Source: an uncultured Clostridia bacterium (GTDB taxonomy: Bacteria > Bacillota > Clostridia > Christensenellales > Borkfalkiaceae). From it: 42,521 nucleotides of DNA. Below are positions 5,909 through 16,622 of this stretch, piece by piece. A program made the translations under genes and the position numbers. The stretch lies in assembly GCA_945949395.1 (NCBI GenBank), contig CAMFEK010000013.1:1-42521 (forward strand). Reading direction: 5' to 3'. The notes below the pieces were generated by a model that worked only from the letters and a program-made list of their open reading frames with translations, was not told where the DNA came from and searched no databases. Positions within the stretch are counted from its first letter, which is position 1. Every line of letters starts with the position of its first letter.

Positions 5909-8455
5909 ATGGACTTTTCCAACTATAAAAATTTTTCGACCAACGTGCAAAGATGCCTTGAGGAGGCGGAGGGATACGTGAAGGACAAACGGCAGACGGT
6001 CATCACGGAGGAGCATATCCTTTATCGGTTTCTCTCCAAACCCAAAACGATAGCCTGTAAAATCCTGAATCAATTCGGCATCCGAGAGGATAATTTCAAG
6101 GAGATGATGCGCGACGAGCTGAACAAGCCCTCGCAGAGCAATTCCGAAATCGACTGTTCTCCCGAGTTAAAGCGGGATTTTGCTTTGGCGGAAAACGCCG
6201 CCCGTCACTATGCGTCGGATTCTCGGTATTTCATCGGCTCGGAACACCTCTTGTTCGCCATCTTTTATACGAAGGATACCAACAATCAAAAGCGTATCTG
6301 CTCTCAGGTCAGCCGCTACTTTGACGTGGAGGCGGAAAAGATCAGCGCGGCGGCGCTGCTTGCGATCAAAAAGGGATTCGGCGTCCTGAAAGAGGCGGAA
6401 ACGAAGGGGGCTTTTCCCAAGACGGAAGAGCAAAAGAGCGAGGTGGAAGAGCTTTTTTCCGAACAGAAGGGCGGCTCCCGCCTGCCCGATTCCCTGCTCC
6501 GCTACGGCGTCGATCTGACCGAGCGCGCGAACGGGAACGAGCTGGATCCCGTCATCGGCAGGAGCGCGGAGATCGAAAAAGTCATTCAGATCCTATCGCG
6601 GAGAAGTAAAAACAACCCCGTCCTCATCGGCGAGCCGGGCGTGGGAAAGAGCGCCGTGGTGGAGGGGCTCGCGCAAGCCATCGTGTCGGGCGACGTGCCC
6701 AACATTCTGCTCGATAAGATCGTGTACGCGCTCGACCTTTCCCTCGTCGTCTCGGGCACGAAGTTCCGCGGCGAGTTCGAGGAACGGTTAAATACCATTA
6801 TCGGCGCCATCAAGCGCAGCGGCAATATCATTTTATTCATCGATGAAATTCACAATCTCGTGGGGGCGGGCGGCTCTTCGGACGGCGCCATGGACGCTTC
6901 CAACATCATAAAACCTCTCCTTGCACGCGGGGAATTGCAAACGGTCGGCGCGACCACCATCGAGGAGTACCGCAAGTACATCGAAAAGGACGCCGCGCTC
7001 GAAAGAAGATTCACCCCCGTCATGGTCGAGCAGCCCACCGTCGAACAGACGATCGAAATTTTGAAGGGGCTTCGGGATAAGTACGAGGCGCACCACTCCG
7101 TCCGTATCGGTTTAGACGCCATCGAGGCGGCGGCAAAGCTCTCCGACCGCTATATCACGGATCGTTTCTTGCCCGATAAGGCGATCGACCTCATCGACGA
7201 GGCGGCGGCGAAAGCCCGCCTTGCGGCATTCAAGGCGCCCAAGCGCATACACGAGCTGAAAGCGGAAATCGAACGGTTGAAGGCGGAGAGCGAGCGATAC
7301 GCCTATATGGACAATATTCCCCTCTCGGAGGAACTCGGAAACAAGATCATCGTGTGTCGGCGGGAGCTCGATCGATTAAAGGCGGTTTGGGACGACGACT
7401 TCCTCACCAAACAACCCAAAATCGGCAAAGAGGACGTGGAGAGAATCGTCTCCGAATGGGCGAAGATCCCGCTGACCAAACTTTCCGAGCAGGAATCCGT
7501 CAAACTGTTGAAGTTGGAGGACGCCCTGCATAAGCGCATCATCGGGCAGGACGAAGCCATTCACGCCGTCTCCAACTGTATCCGCCGTTCCAGCGCGGGG
7601 CTTTCGGACGGCAAGCGTCCCGTCGGTTCCTTCATATTCGTGGGGCCCACCGGCGTGGGCAAGACGGATCTCACCAAAGCGCTCGCCGAAGAACTGTTCG
7701 GCGACGAAAAGCAGATCATTCGCTTGGACATGAGCGAATATATGGAGAAGGATTCCGTCGCCAAGATTATCGGCGCCCCGCCCGGCTACGTGGGTTACGG
7801 GGAATCGGAGAGCGGGCTGCTCACCGAAAAGGTGAGGAGAAAGCCTTATTCCGTCGTCCTGTTCGACGAGATCGAAAAGGCGCATCCCGACGTTTTCAAC
7901 CTCTTTTTGCAGATTTTGGACGACGGCAGATTGACGGACAGCAAGGGCAGAACGGTCAGCTTCAAAAACTGTATCGTCGTCATGACGAGCAACGTCGGCG
8001 CCTCTTCGGTAAGGGAATTTTCCGCTTTGGGCTTTTCGGAGAGCAATTCCGCGCAGGCGAGGCGGGACGATTACGAGAGAATGAAAGATAACATCATGGA
8101 AGAGCTGAAAAAGTCCTTCCGTCCCGAATTTTTGAACCGTTTCGACGATATCATCGTGTTCCACCGCCTCACCAAGGAGCAGGCGATGAAGATTTGCGAT
8201 AACTTCCTATCCGCGCTCACGGCGAGAATGCGCGAAAGGGGCATGGATCTCGTCGTTCCCCCCGTCGTCAAGCAAAAGCTCGTCGAGGAGGGATACAGCG
8301 AAGTGAACGGGGCGAGACCGTTAAGGCGGGTCATTCAGCGGAGAATCGAGGACGCCCTTTCGGAGGAGATCCTCGCCGGCAACATCGGCGCGGGCGAGTG
8401 CGCCGTCGCGTGCCTGTATAACGACCGCATCGATTTCAGAAAGGAAAATATCTGA
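5909..8455 (+). CDS. clpC: ATP-dependent Clp protease ATPase subunit ClpC
   Basis: An 848-residue Hsp100 unfoldase that feeds ClpP. The N-domain (residues 1 to about 150) carries the double Clp repeat that recognises McsB substrates and phosphoarginine. The first AAA+ ring has its Walker A at 241-248 (GEPGVGKS) and Walker [12 protein letters not shown] coiled-coil M-domain follows near residues 430-490. The second ring has its Walker A at 579-586 (GPTGVGKT) and Walker [11 protein letters not shown]. The ClpP-docking tripeptide is probably Leu707-Gly-Phe709. The ATG at 5909 has AAGGAG upstream; the open frame extends far upstream only because it overlaps mcsB in another frame. There is no terminator I can recognise after it. 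Confidence 0.97.
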   Translation: MDFSNYKNFSTNVQRCLEEAEGYVKDKRQTVITEEHILYRFLSKPKTIACKILNQFGIREDNFKEMMRDELNKPSQSNSEIDCSPELKRDFALAENAARHYASDSRYFIGSEHLLFAIFYTKDTNNQKRICSQVSRYFDVEAEKISAAALLAIKKGFGVLKEAETKGAFPKTEEQKSEVEELFSEQKGGSRLPDSLLRYGVDLTERANGNELDPVIGRSAEIEKVIQILSRRSKNNPVLIGEPGVGKSAVVEGLAQAIVSGDVPNILLDKIVYALDLSLVVSGTKFRGEFEERLNTIIGAIKRSGNIILFIDEIHNLVGAGGSSDGAMDASNIIKPLLARGELQTVGATTIEEYRKYIEKDAALERRFTPVMVEQPTVEQTIEILKGLRDKYEAHHSVRIGLDAIEAAAKLSDRYITDRFLPDKAIDLIDEAAAKARLAAFKAPKRIHELKAEIERLKAESERYAYMDNIPLSEELGNKIIVCRRELDRLKAVWDDDFLTKQPKIGKEDVERIVSEWAKIPLTKLSEQESVKLLKLEDALHKRIIGQDEAIHAVSNCIRRSSAGLSDGKRPVGSFIFVGPTGVGKTDLTKALAEELFGDEKQIIRLDMSEYMEKDSVAKIIGAPPGYVGYGESESGLLTEKVRRKPYSVVLFDEIEKAHPDVFNLFLQILDDGRLTDSKGRTVSFKNCIVVMTSNVGASSVREFSALGFSESNSAQARRDDYERMKDNIMEELKKSFRPEFLNRFDDIIVFHRLTKEQAMKICDNFLSALTARMRERGMDLVVPPVVKQKLVEEGYSEVNGARPLRRVIQRRIEDALSEEILAGNIGAGECAVACLYNDRIDFRKENI

Positions 8456-8515
8456 GCGCGAAAACTTCCCGTCATCGTTTCCATAGAAAAACACGCGGAA
8501 AAACACGAAATTTTC

Positions 8516-8544
8516 TTTACTTTTTCGCAATTTTTCGCTACAAT
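8516..8544 (+). promoter_or_regulatory. Promoter of the patatin-shikimate operon
   Basis: TTTACT (8516-8521) and TACAAT (8539-8544) with a 17-bp spacer. They sit in the 116-base AT-rich gap between clpC and the patatin gene, which is otherwise featureless. Confidence 0.7.
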
Positions 8545-8571
8545 CTATAAAAAACACTTACGGAAAAGACA

Positions 8572-9420
8572 TTGCGTATTCTTTCATTTTTCAAAAAACT
8601 ATTTTCTCGGCGGAAAAAACCCGTCCCCAAAAAGATAGGGCTCGCCCTGGGCAGCGGCGGCGCAAAGGGATTTGCGCACCTCGGCGCCTTAAAGGCGTTT
8701 GAGGAAGAGGGCATCTCTTTCGACGTTGTCACGGGCACCTCCATCGGCTCTATCATCGGCGCTCTGTACGCCAAGGGGTATTCGTCCACGGATATCTGCG
8801 AGCTCGTCAAAACGGTGGCGTTTCGTGATCTTGTAAAGCACGTTCGGCTGCGCATGAACATGAGCCCCATAGAGGAAATGCTTTCAAGCTATTTGGGCGA
8901 TATCGATTTTTCCGACCTGAAAATTCCTTTCGCCTGTTGGGCGACGGACGAGGACAGCAACGAGGGGGTACTTCTTAACAGCGGGAACCTGGCGAGAGCC
9001 TGTTGCGCCTCTTCCGCCATGCCTCCCTTCTTCGCCGCGGTGAAGATCGGGGATAGCTATCTCGCCGACGGCGCGTTCACCAACGCGATCCCTTCCGACG
9101 TCGCCCGCGATATGGGCGCGGATTTCGTGATCGGCATCGATTTATCTTCTCCGAGGTACGTCTCGGATAAAACGAACGGCGGAACGGTACTCTCCTTTTT
9201 ATTAAAGAAGTTCGCTTTGGATATTCCCGAAAAGGAGCTCCCGAACGCGAGGACGCGCGGCTACGAAAATGCGGACGTGATGCTCGAACCAAATCTCAAA
9301 AATTTTCGAGCCACCGATTTTTCCACTCGCGCGTGGGACGAGATGTACGAGGCGGGTTACGCGCAGGCAAAACAGCGTATGATAGAAATCAAGGCAAAAC
9401 TCAAAGAAAAAGGATTTTAA
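8572..9420 (+). CDS. Patatin-like phospholipase (bacterial RssA/NTE type)
   Basis: A 282-residue cytoplasmic or membrane-associated serine lipase with the Ser-Asp dyad of patatins. The oxyanion loop is GSGGAKG (residues 27-33), the nucleophile elbow is GTSIG with Ser57, and the catalytic Asp166 lies in ADGAF. A basic N-terminus (KKLFSRRKKPVPKK) could aid membrane contact. The start appears to be TTG 8572: the reading frame fits the family from there and the next Met is past the active site. The ribosome site (GGAAAAG) is weak. It is followed after 25 bases by aroC and is probably the promoter-proximal gene of that operon. Its substrate is unknown. Confidence 0.88.
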   Translation: MRILSFFKKLFSRRKKPVPKKIGLALGSGGAKGFAHLGALKAFEEEGISFDVVTGTSIGSIIGALYAKGYSSTDICELVKTVAFRDLVKHVRLRMNMSPIEEMLSSYLGDIDFSDLKIPFACWATDEDSNEGVLLNSGNLARACCASSAMPPFFAAVKIGDSYLADGAFTNAIPSDVARDMGADFVIGIDLSSPRYVSDKTNGGTVLSFLLKKFALDIPEKELPNARTRGYENADVMLEPNLKNFRATDFSTRAWDEMYEAGYAQAKQRMIEIKAKLKEKGF

Positions 9421-9445
9421 TGGATATAAAATATAGGAGAACGTT

Positions 9446-10573
9446 ATGAAACTGACAACGGCAGGCGAATCGCACGGCAAAGGCTTGTTTGCGATTTTGG
9501 AAGGATTGCCCTCTCACTTAAAAATCGATATCGGCGAGATCGATCGCTACCTGGCTCTACGCCAGAGCGGCTACGGCAGGGGCGGCAGACAGAAGATCGA
9601 AACGGATCGGGTGGAAATTTTAAGCGGCGTGCGCAATACGTATACCCTCGGCAGTCCCGTCTGTTTCACCGTCAAAAATTCCGACTATAAAAACTGGGAG
9701 GCGTATATGTCTCCCGAAGAATGCGACGTGAGCAAGAGAACGCTCACAAAAGTCCGCCCCGGTCACGCAGATTTAAGCGGCGTCATCAAGTACGCCCAGA
9801 CGGACGCAAGGAATATTTTGGAGCGCGCTTCCGCGCGGGAAACGGCGATCCGCGTCGCGGCGGGCAGTATTTTGCGCGCGTATCTTAACGAGCTGGGCGT
9901 GGAGATATCCGGCTACGTCAAGGAAGTCTGCGGCGTCTGCGACGAGGGGGAATACGCTTTCGGCGAGTTAGAAAGGGCAAAGGAACAACCCCTCTTCATG
10001 CTGAACGAGGAGAAACAAAGACAAGCCATGCTCCTCATCGATCGCTTGAAGAAGGAGGGCAACACGGCGGGCGGCATCTGCGAGATCCGCGTCAAGGGAC
10101 TCAAGAGCGGTTTCGGCAGTTGCATGACGTACGCGGACAAGCTGGACGGGCGCCTCGCGGGCGCGCTCATGGGCGTTCAGGCGATTAAGGGCGTGGAATT
10201 CGGCATGGGCTTCGGCGTCGCGCACGCGAGCGGAAAATACGTCCACGACGAAATTTACTACGAGGATAACGCCTTCAAGCGCAAAACCAACCGCGCCGGC
10301 GGCATCGAGGGGGGCATGAGCAACGGCGAAGAGATCGTCGTCCGTTGCGCCATGAAACCCATTCCCACCTTGATGGCGGGACTTAACACGGTGGACTATA
10401 TCACCAAGGAAACCGTTCGGGCGGCAGGGGAAAGGAGCGACGTCGCCGCGATCTGCGCCTGCGAGATCATTTTGGAAAGCGTCGTCGCCACCGTACTTGC
10501 TCAAGTCGTCTCCGAGCGTCTCGGCGGCGATACCATGGCGGAAGTGAAAGATCGCTACCGTCAACTTCCTTAA
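9446..10573 (+). CDS. aroC: Chorismate synthase
   Basis: A 375-residue enzyme making chorismate from 5-enolpyruvylshikimate-3-phosphate with reduced FMN. The signature GESHGKGLFAILEG at the N-terminus, the block RPGHADLSGVIKY and the C-terminal RAAGERSDVAAICACEI are clear, and the length is typical. The ATG has AGGAGAAC before it. It is the first of four contiguous shikimate genes (aroC-aroB-aroE-aroQ). The steps AroF, AroK and AroA are not in the window. Confidence 0.97.
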   Translation: MKLTTAGESHGKGLFAILEGLPSHLKIDIGEIDRYLALRQSGYGRGGRQKIETDRVEILSGVRNTYTLGSPVCFTVKNSDYKNWEAYMSPEECDVSKRTLTKVRPGHADLSGVIKYAQTDARNILERASARETAIRVAAGSILRAYLNELGVEISGYVKEVCGVCDEGEYAFGELERAKEQPLFMLNEEKQRQAMLLIDRLKKEGNTAGGICEIRVKGLKSGFGSCMTYADKLDGRLAGALMGVQAIKGVEFGMGFGVAHASGKYVHDEIYYEDNAFKRKTNRAGGIEGGMSNGEEIVVRCAMKPIPTLMAGLNTVDYITKETVRAAGERSDVAAICACEIILESVVATVLAQVVSERLGGDTMAEVKDRYRQLP

Positions 10574-10585
10574 AAGAGGCTTTTT

Positions 10586-11644
10586 ATGCAAACCATTCAA
10601 CTGATTACGCCTTCCGGCACCAAGAGTGAAATCACCTGCGGCGAAGGCGCGTTGCAACGCAAACTGTGTGAACTCACGTCAACAAGGGAATGTTTCCTGC
10701 TCACGGACAGCAACGTGTACGCGCTGTATCGGGAGATGATCGAGCGGGAATGGAAGGGCGTTCCGCTCTTCGTGCTTAAGGCGGGCGAAAAGAGCAAAAA
10801 TTTCGATAGTCTTCAAAACATTCTCGAACGCATGATCGGGGCGGGACTTCACCGCAACGCCTGCCTCATCGCGCTCGGCGGCGGCGTCATCGGCGACATC
10901 GGCGGACTGGCGGCGTCCCTGTATATGCGCGGCATTCATTGCGTACAGATTCCCACCACGCTCCTCGCGCAGGTGGATTCCTCCGTCGGCGGCAAAACGG
11001 CGGTGGATTTCGGCATGGTCAAAAACGTGATCGGGGCGTTCTATCAGCCCGAATACGTCATCGCCGATCCCCTGTTCTTTGCCACCCTTCCCGAGCGGGA
11101 AGTGCGTTGCGGCTTGGGGGAAATCGTCAAGTACGGCGGTTTGAACGGCGAGATCTTCGACGACCTTTGGCAAAACAAAGAACGACTCTTCGATTTTGAG
11201 TACCTCATCTCCATCGTCGGCAAGTGCATCGCGCACAAGGCTCGCGTGGTGGAGGCGGACGAAAAGGAGCAGGGCTTGCGCAAATCCCTCAACATGGGGC
11301 ATACCACGGGACACGCGTTGGAGCTCTTCTACGGCGATAAATCGCACGGGGAGTTCGTCCTCATCGGCATGTATCTCGAAATCCTGCTCGCCGAAGAAAA
11401 GGGTATGTGCGACAGGGAATACGTCGAAAAGTTAAAGGAACTCATTTTTCTCGCGCTCGGAAAGCTGCCCGACCTCTCCCGCATGGGCGACGCAGCGTAC
11501 CTCGCCAAAATGGACAAAAAGAACCGTTCGGGCGACGTCATTTCCATGATCGTCCCCACGCGCTATAACGAATACGCGGAACTAAACGTTCCCTATGCGG
11601 AATACGAATCGTTTTTACGAAAAAAGGAGAAAGAATTATGTTAA
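10586..11644 (+). CDS. aroB: 3-Dehydroquinate synthase
   Basis: A 352-residue NAD- and zinc-dependent enzyme converting DAHP to 3-dehydroquinate. The NAD-binding stretch LGGGVIGDIGGLAAS and the following QIPTTLLAQVDSSVGGKTAV are the family hallmarks. Zinc-ligand histidines lie in NMGHTTGHALE and GDKSHGEFV. It starts 12 bases after aroC behind AAGAGG. Its last codons overlap the aroE start (ATGTTAA). Confidence 0.97.
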   Translation: MQTIQLITPSGTKSEITCGEGALQRKLCELTSTRECFLLTDSNVYALYREMIEREWKGVPLFVLKAGEKSKNFDSLQNILERMIGAGLHRNACLIALGGGVIGDIGGLAASLYMRGIHCVQIPTTLLAQVDSSVGGKTAVDFGMVKNVIGAFYQPEYVIADPLFFATLPEREVRCGLGEIVKYGGLNGEIFDDLWQNKERLFDFEYLISIVGKCIAHKARVVEADEKEQGLRKSLNMGHTTGHALELFYGDKSHGEFVLIGMYLEILLAEEKGMCDREYVEKLKELIFLALGKLPDLSRMGDAAYLAKMDKKNRSGDVISMIVPTRYNEYAELNVPYAEYESFLRKKEKELC

Positions 11645-12432
11645 AACTTGCGGTAATCGGCAAGGACGTATCCAAGTCCTTAAGCCCGAAAATGCACCGT
11701 TTCATTCTCAATAAGCTGGGCGTGGCTTGCGAATACGACAATATTTCCATTCCCGAAGAGGAGTTTGAGGAGAAAATCGAGGGCGTGTTGTCTTCCTATG
11801 ACGGCGTCAACGTGACGATTCCCTACAAACTTTCCGTCATGCCGCACCTAAAAAAAATCGTGGGGGATGCGGAATCCTTCGGCGCCGTCAATACCGTAAA
11901 GACGGGCGTTTTGGAAGGCTATAACACGGACGGCATGGGCTTTATCTTGATGCTCGAAAACGCGGGCGTTGCCTTAAAGGGCAAAACCGTGCTCGTGCTC
12001 GGCGCGGGCGGCGTGGGCAGAACGGTCATCAAAAAACTGGTCGAGGCGGGTTCCGTCGTCACGGCGTTTGAAATGAACGCCGAGCGTTTACGGGCGGTGC
12101 ATGAAGAGTTCCCGCACTTTACACCCGTCAACGAAGTGGAAGAGAAACCCTACGATATCGTCGTCAACTGTACGGGCGTCGGCATGCACAAGACGGAAGG
12201 CATCTCCCCCGTGGGCGAAGGACTGCTGAAACTTTGTCAAACGGCGGTCGATCTCATCTACGTCCCCGCCAAGAGCGAATTTTTGCGCCTCGCCGAGCGT
12301 AACGGCAAAAAGATCGTCAACGGCGACGCGATGCTCTTTTATCAGGCGTATTACGGAGACTGCATTTATTTGGACAAGCAACCGAACGCCGAACAGGCAA
12401 AGGAACTCTACGAGGAGTATAAAGCGTTATGA
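11638..12432 (+). CDS. aroE: Shikimate dehydrogenase
   Basis: A 264-residue NADP-dependent reductase of 3-dehydroshikimate. The substrate-binding motif SKSLSPKMH (residues 12-20), NVTIPYK with catalytic Lys64, the YNTDGMGF block and the nucleotide-binding GAGGVGRT are all present. It overlaps aroB at its start and aroQ at its end (ATGA), so the cluster is translationally coupled. Confidence 0.96.
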   Translation: MLKLAVIGKDVSKSLSPKMHRFILNKLGVACEYDNISIPEEEFEEKIEGVLSSYDGVNVTIPYKLSVMPHLKKIVGDAESFGAVNTVKTGVLEGYNTDGMGFILMLENAGVALKGKTVLVLGAGGVGRTVIKKLVEAGSVVTAFEMNAERLRAVHEEFPHFTPVNEVEEKPYDIVVNCTGVGMHKTEGISPVGEGLLKLCQTAVDLIYVPAKSEFLRLAERNGKKIVNGDAMLFYQAYYGDCIYLDKQPNAEQAKELYEEYKAL

Positions 12433-12857
12433 GATTTTTAGTATTAAACGGCGTCAACTTGAACATGACGGGTATTCGCGAAAAGGGCGTTTACGGCACG
12501 CAGACGCTCTCGCAGATCAACGAAGAGATCAAAGCGTTCGTCGAGCAAAAAGGGGACAGCGTAGAATTTTACCAGAGCAATTACGAAGGGGATATCTGCA
12601 CCAAGCTGCATAACAGTTTCTTAAACGACGAGTGCGACGCCATCGTCTTGAACGCGGGCGCGTTCACGCACTATTCGTATGCCATTCACGACGCGATCGC
12701 CGCCATCAAAATTCCCGTTATCGAAGTGCACCTATCCAACGTGCACGCGCGCGAAGAATTTCGCAACCGCTCGGTGATCTCCGACGTCTGCAAGGGCACG
12801 ATCGCGGGGTTCGGGAAAAACAGCTATCTGCTCGCCATCGAAAGTTTTAGATTATGA
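12429..12857 (+). CDS. aroQ: Type II 3-dehydroquinate dehydratase
   Basis: A 142-residue dodecameric-type enzyme converting 3-dehydroquinate to 3-dehydroshikimate. The N-terminal LNGVNLNMTGIREKGVYG holds the catalytic arginine and Tyr22. LNAGAFTHYSYAIHDA and EVHLSNVHAREEFRNRS complete the active site. Note NMTG replacing the usual NLLG. It is coupled by 4-base overlaps to aroE and to the HAD gene. Confidence 0.96.
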   Translation: MRFLVLNGVNLNMTGIREKGVYGTQTLSQINEEIKAFVEQKGDSVEFYQSNYEGDICTKLHNSFLNDECDAIVLNAGAFTHYSYAIHDAIAAIKIPVIEVHLSNVHAREEFRNRSVISDVCKGTIAGFGKNSYLLAIESFRL

Positions 12858-13453
12858 TCAAGAACGTCCTGTTCGATATCGGTAAAGTGCTGATTCGTTG
12901 GGAGCCCCTTTCGCTCGCCCGCTCCTTTTGTCCCGACCTTGAAACGGCGGAGAAGGTGGCTCGGGCGACCTATCTCGATGAAACCTGGCAGGAGCTTGAC
13001 AAGGGAACCTATTCGGTGGCGGAGGTCATCGATATCGTTTGCGGGAGGCAACCCGAAGCGCTGCACCCGTACATTCGGCAAGCCTACCGCTTTGGCGAAT
13101 TTGCCGATATCTTAACGGAAACGGCGGAACTTGCCAAAAAATTGAAAAAAGAGGGGTACGATCTCTATTTCGCCTCCAACTTTTCGGAAAAGGTGTACGG
13201 CGTAATCGAACGGCTCGGAATCGGAGAGCTGTTTTCGGGTCACGCCTTTTCCTTTGAGGAAAAGCTCGTAAAGCCTTCCGCCGCCTTCTTTGAGCGGCTC
13301 TTGCAAAAATACGGCTTGCGGGCGGAGGAATGCGTCTTTCTCGACGATATGCCGCAGAATATCGCGGGCGCAAAGAGCGTGGGCATTCACGGCTTTTTGT
13401 ATGAGGAAAATCCCGATCAGGCGTATGCCTATATCCATTCCTTCGACGCGTAA
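12854..13453 (+). CDS. HAD-superfamily phosphatase (YihX-like)
   Basis: A 199-residue haloacid-dehalogenase-type hydrolase. Motif I is FDIGKVLIRWEP with nucleophile Asp8. As in the YihX subfamily the second Asp of DxD is replaced by Gly. Motif II (ASNFS), a Lys in EKLVKPSAAFF and the acidic motif IV in VFLDDMPQNI are visible. These are usually sugar- or nucleotide-phosphate phosphatases; the substrate is not predictable. Its start overlaps the aroQ stop (ATGA), so it is the last gene of the shikimate operon. Confidence 0.88.
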   Translation: MIKNVLFDIGKVLIRWEPLSLARSFCPDLETAEKVARATYLDETWQELDKGTYSVAEVIDIVCGRQPEALHPYIRQAYRFGEFADILTETAELAKKLKKEGYDLYFASNFSEKVYGVIERLGIGELFSGHAFSFEEKLVKPSAAFFERLLQKYGLRAEECVFLDDMPQNIAGAKSVGIHGFLYEENPDQAYAYIHSFDA

Positions 13454-13480
13454 AAAAAGCCCGAAGAGTCGCTCTTCGGG
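13452..13480 (-). terminator. Terminator of the DUF4250 operon, facing the HAD gene
   Basis: The 9-bp stem CCCGAAGAG / CTCTTCGGG has a TCG loop. Read on the minus strand it is followed by CTTTTTTT, a strong tail. Read on the plus strand it is followed by GAAAAATTT, so it would stop the shikimate operon only weakly. Confidence 0.85.
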
Positions 13481-13492
13481 GAAAAATTTCAA

Positions 13493-13672
13493 TTAAACAA
13501 ACCGATTCTTCTCTTCGTCGTAGGTGTAACCGATGGCGGAGAGTTTTTCTTTTACGGATTCCTCGTCCGTTTCCAAATCTTCGCAGAGGGCGGCAAGAGA
13601 GGGGTATTCGTCGCGGAGCTTCATGTTCAAAAAGCTCAAAAGCATCACGGGATCCGTAGGGATATGGGTCAT
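13493..13672 (-). CDS. DUF4250 family small protein
   Basis: A 59-residue protein beginning MTHIPTDPVMLLSFLNMKLR and ending with the conserved-looking GYTYDEEKNRFV. This matches my recollection of the short DUF4250 family of clostridia, whose function is unknown. ATG 13672 is backed by a strong AGGAGG 7 bases upstream, and that ribosome site overlaps the end of the preceding acidic-protein gene. The two form a two-gene operon ending at the terminator at 13452. Confidence 0.85.
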   Translation of the reverse strand: MTHIPTDPVMLLSFLNMKLRDEYPSLAALCEDLETDEESVKEKLSAIGYTYDEEKNRFV

Positions 13673-13684
13673 GGCGGTTCCTCC

Positions 13685-14029
13685 TCATTCGTATTTTAAT
13701 TTGAGTTTACATTCGGCGTAAACGTAGTCCTCGTCGGCGAGGACGATATCCAGCTCCAAAAGCTCCGTTTTCTCCTCTTCCGAATAAAAGGAGGAAAGCT
13801 CCGCCGTCGGATATTCGGGATCGTTTAATTGTAAAATATCCAGTTCGACGAGCTTATCCATCAGCTCTTCCTTGCTCAATCCGTCAAGGCAGTCCTTTCT
13901 CGCGAACACGGCAAGAATGGTCAAGCCGTTCTCGTTGAGTTCTTCCACGCTGTAAAGTACGCCGCTATCTTCCTTTTCGCCGTACCCGATGGGGGGATAA
14001 TATACTTCGAAATCCTCTTCTTCTATCAT
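13685..14029 (-). CDS. Hypothetical acidic protein
   Basis: A 114-residue, strongly acidic, soluble protein without a signal peptide, membrane segment or motif I recognise. It starts MIEEEDFEVYYPPIGYGEKE and has two Leu/Glu-rich stretches. ATG 14029 is chosen because GGAGG lies 6 bases upstream; the frame continues to a TTG but that would place the start inside the ribosome site. It is transcribed from the promoter at 14057-14085 and its stop lies within 15 bases of the DUF4250 start. Confidence 0.7.
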   Translation of the reverse strand: MIEEEDFEVYYPPIGYGEKEDSGVLYSVEELNENGLTILAVFARKDCLDGLSKEELMDKLVELDILQLNDPEYPTAELSSFYSEEEKTELLELDIVLADEDYVYAECKLKLKYE

Positions 14030-14056
14030 AGTTTCCTCCAAAAAGGCTTTTTCTGT

Positions 14057-14085
14057 ATTTTAGCACGTTTTCGAAAAAAACACAA
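14057..14085 (-). promoter_or_regulatory. Promoter of the acidic-protein/DUF4250 operon
   Basis: On the minus strand, TTGTGT (14085-14080) and TAAAAT (14062-14057) with a 17-bp spacer. It diverges from the truA promoter about 10 bp away. Confidence 0.7.
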
Positions 14086-14093
14086 ACGCCGTC

Positions 14094-14122
14094 TTGATTA
14101 TTTTCTAAAAATATGATAAAAT
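14094..14122 (+). promoter_or_regulatory. Promoter of truA-glpK, apparently leaderless
   Basis: TTGATT (14094-14099) and TAAAAT (14117-14122) with a 17-bp spacer. The expected start point (about 14129) coincides with the A of the truA ATG. Confidence 0.75.
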
Positions 14123-14128
14123 TTCAGC

Positions 14129-16365
<2,237 letters not shown>

Positions 16366-16388
16366 TTTTTAAGCGGAGAGAAAAACGA

Positions 16389-16562
16389 ATGAAGATCAGG
16401 GTCGTGGACGACGAGATCAAGCTGATCCCGTACTATCCGAATGACGACGTCGCTCTATCATGGTATCAGGATTTGGACGTGTGCAGGCAGGTGGATAACA
16501 TCGATCACGTCTATTCGTTGGACGAGCTGAAAGCGATGTACGGCTATTTGAGCGCGCAGTGA
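16389..16562 (+). pseudogene. Truncated GNAT acetyltransferase (N-terminal fragment)
   Basis: A 57-codon frame starting at ATG 16389. It matches the first third of a clostridial GNAT family, with the opening MKIRVVDDEIKLIPYYPNDD and the segment WYQDLDVCRQVDNIDHVY, then stops at TGA after YLSAQ. The acetyl-CoA-binding part is absent, and what follows is the terminator of the opposite operon. It could be a remnant left by a deletion, or less likely a functional small protein. GGAGAG upstream would serve as a ribosome site. Confidence 0.65.
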
Positions 16563-16564
16563 CG

Positions 16565-16603
16565 AAAACCCCCGCCGCCCTTGTATACCAAGGGCGGCGG
16601 GGG
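16565..16603 (-). terminator. Terminator of the aminopeptidase-proBA-methyltransferase operon
   Basis: A perfect 15-bp GC-rich stem (CCCCCGCCGCCCTTG / CAAGGGCGGCGGGGG) with a TATAC loop. On the minus strand it is followed by TTTT. It also blocks plus-strand transcription past the GNAT fragment. Confidence 0.85.
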
Positions 16604-16622
16604 TAACTGTTTGAAAGGGAAA

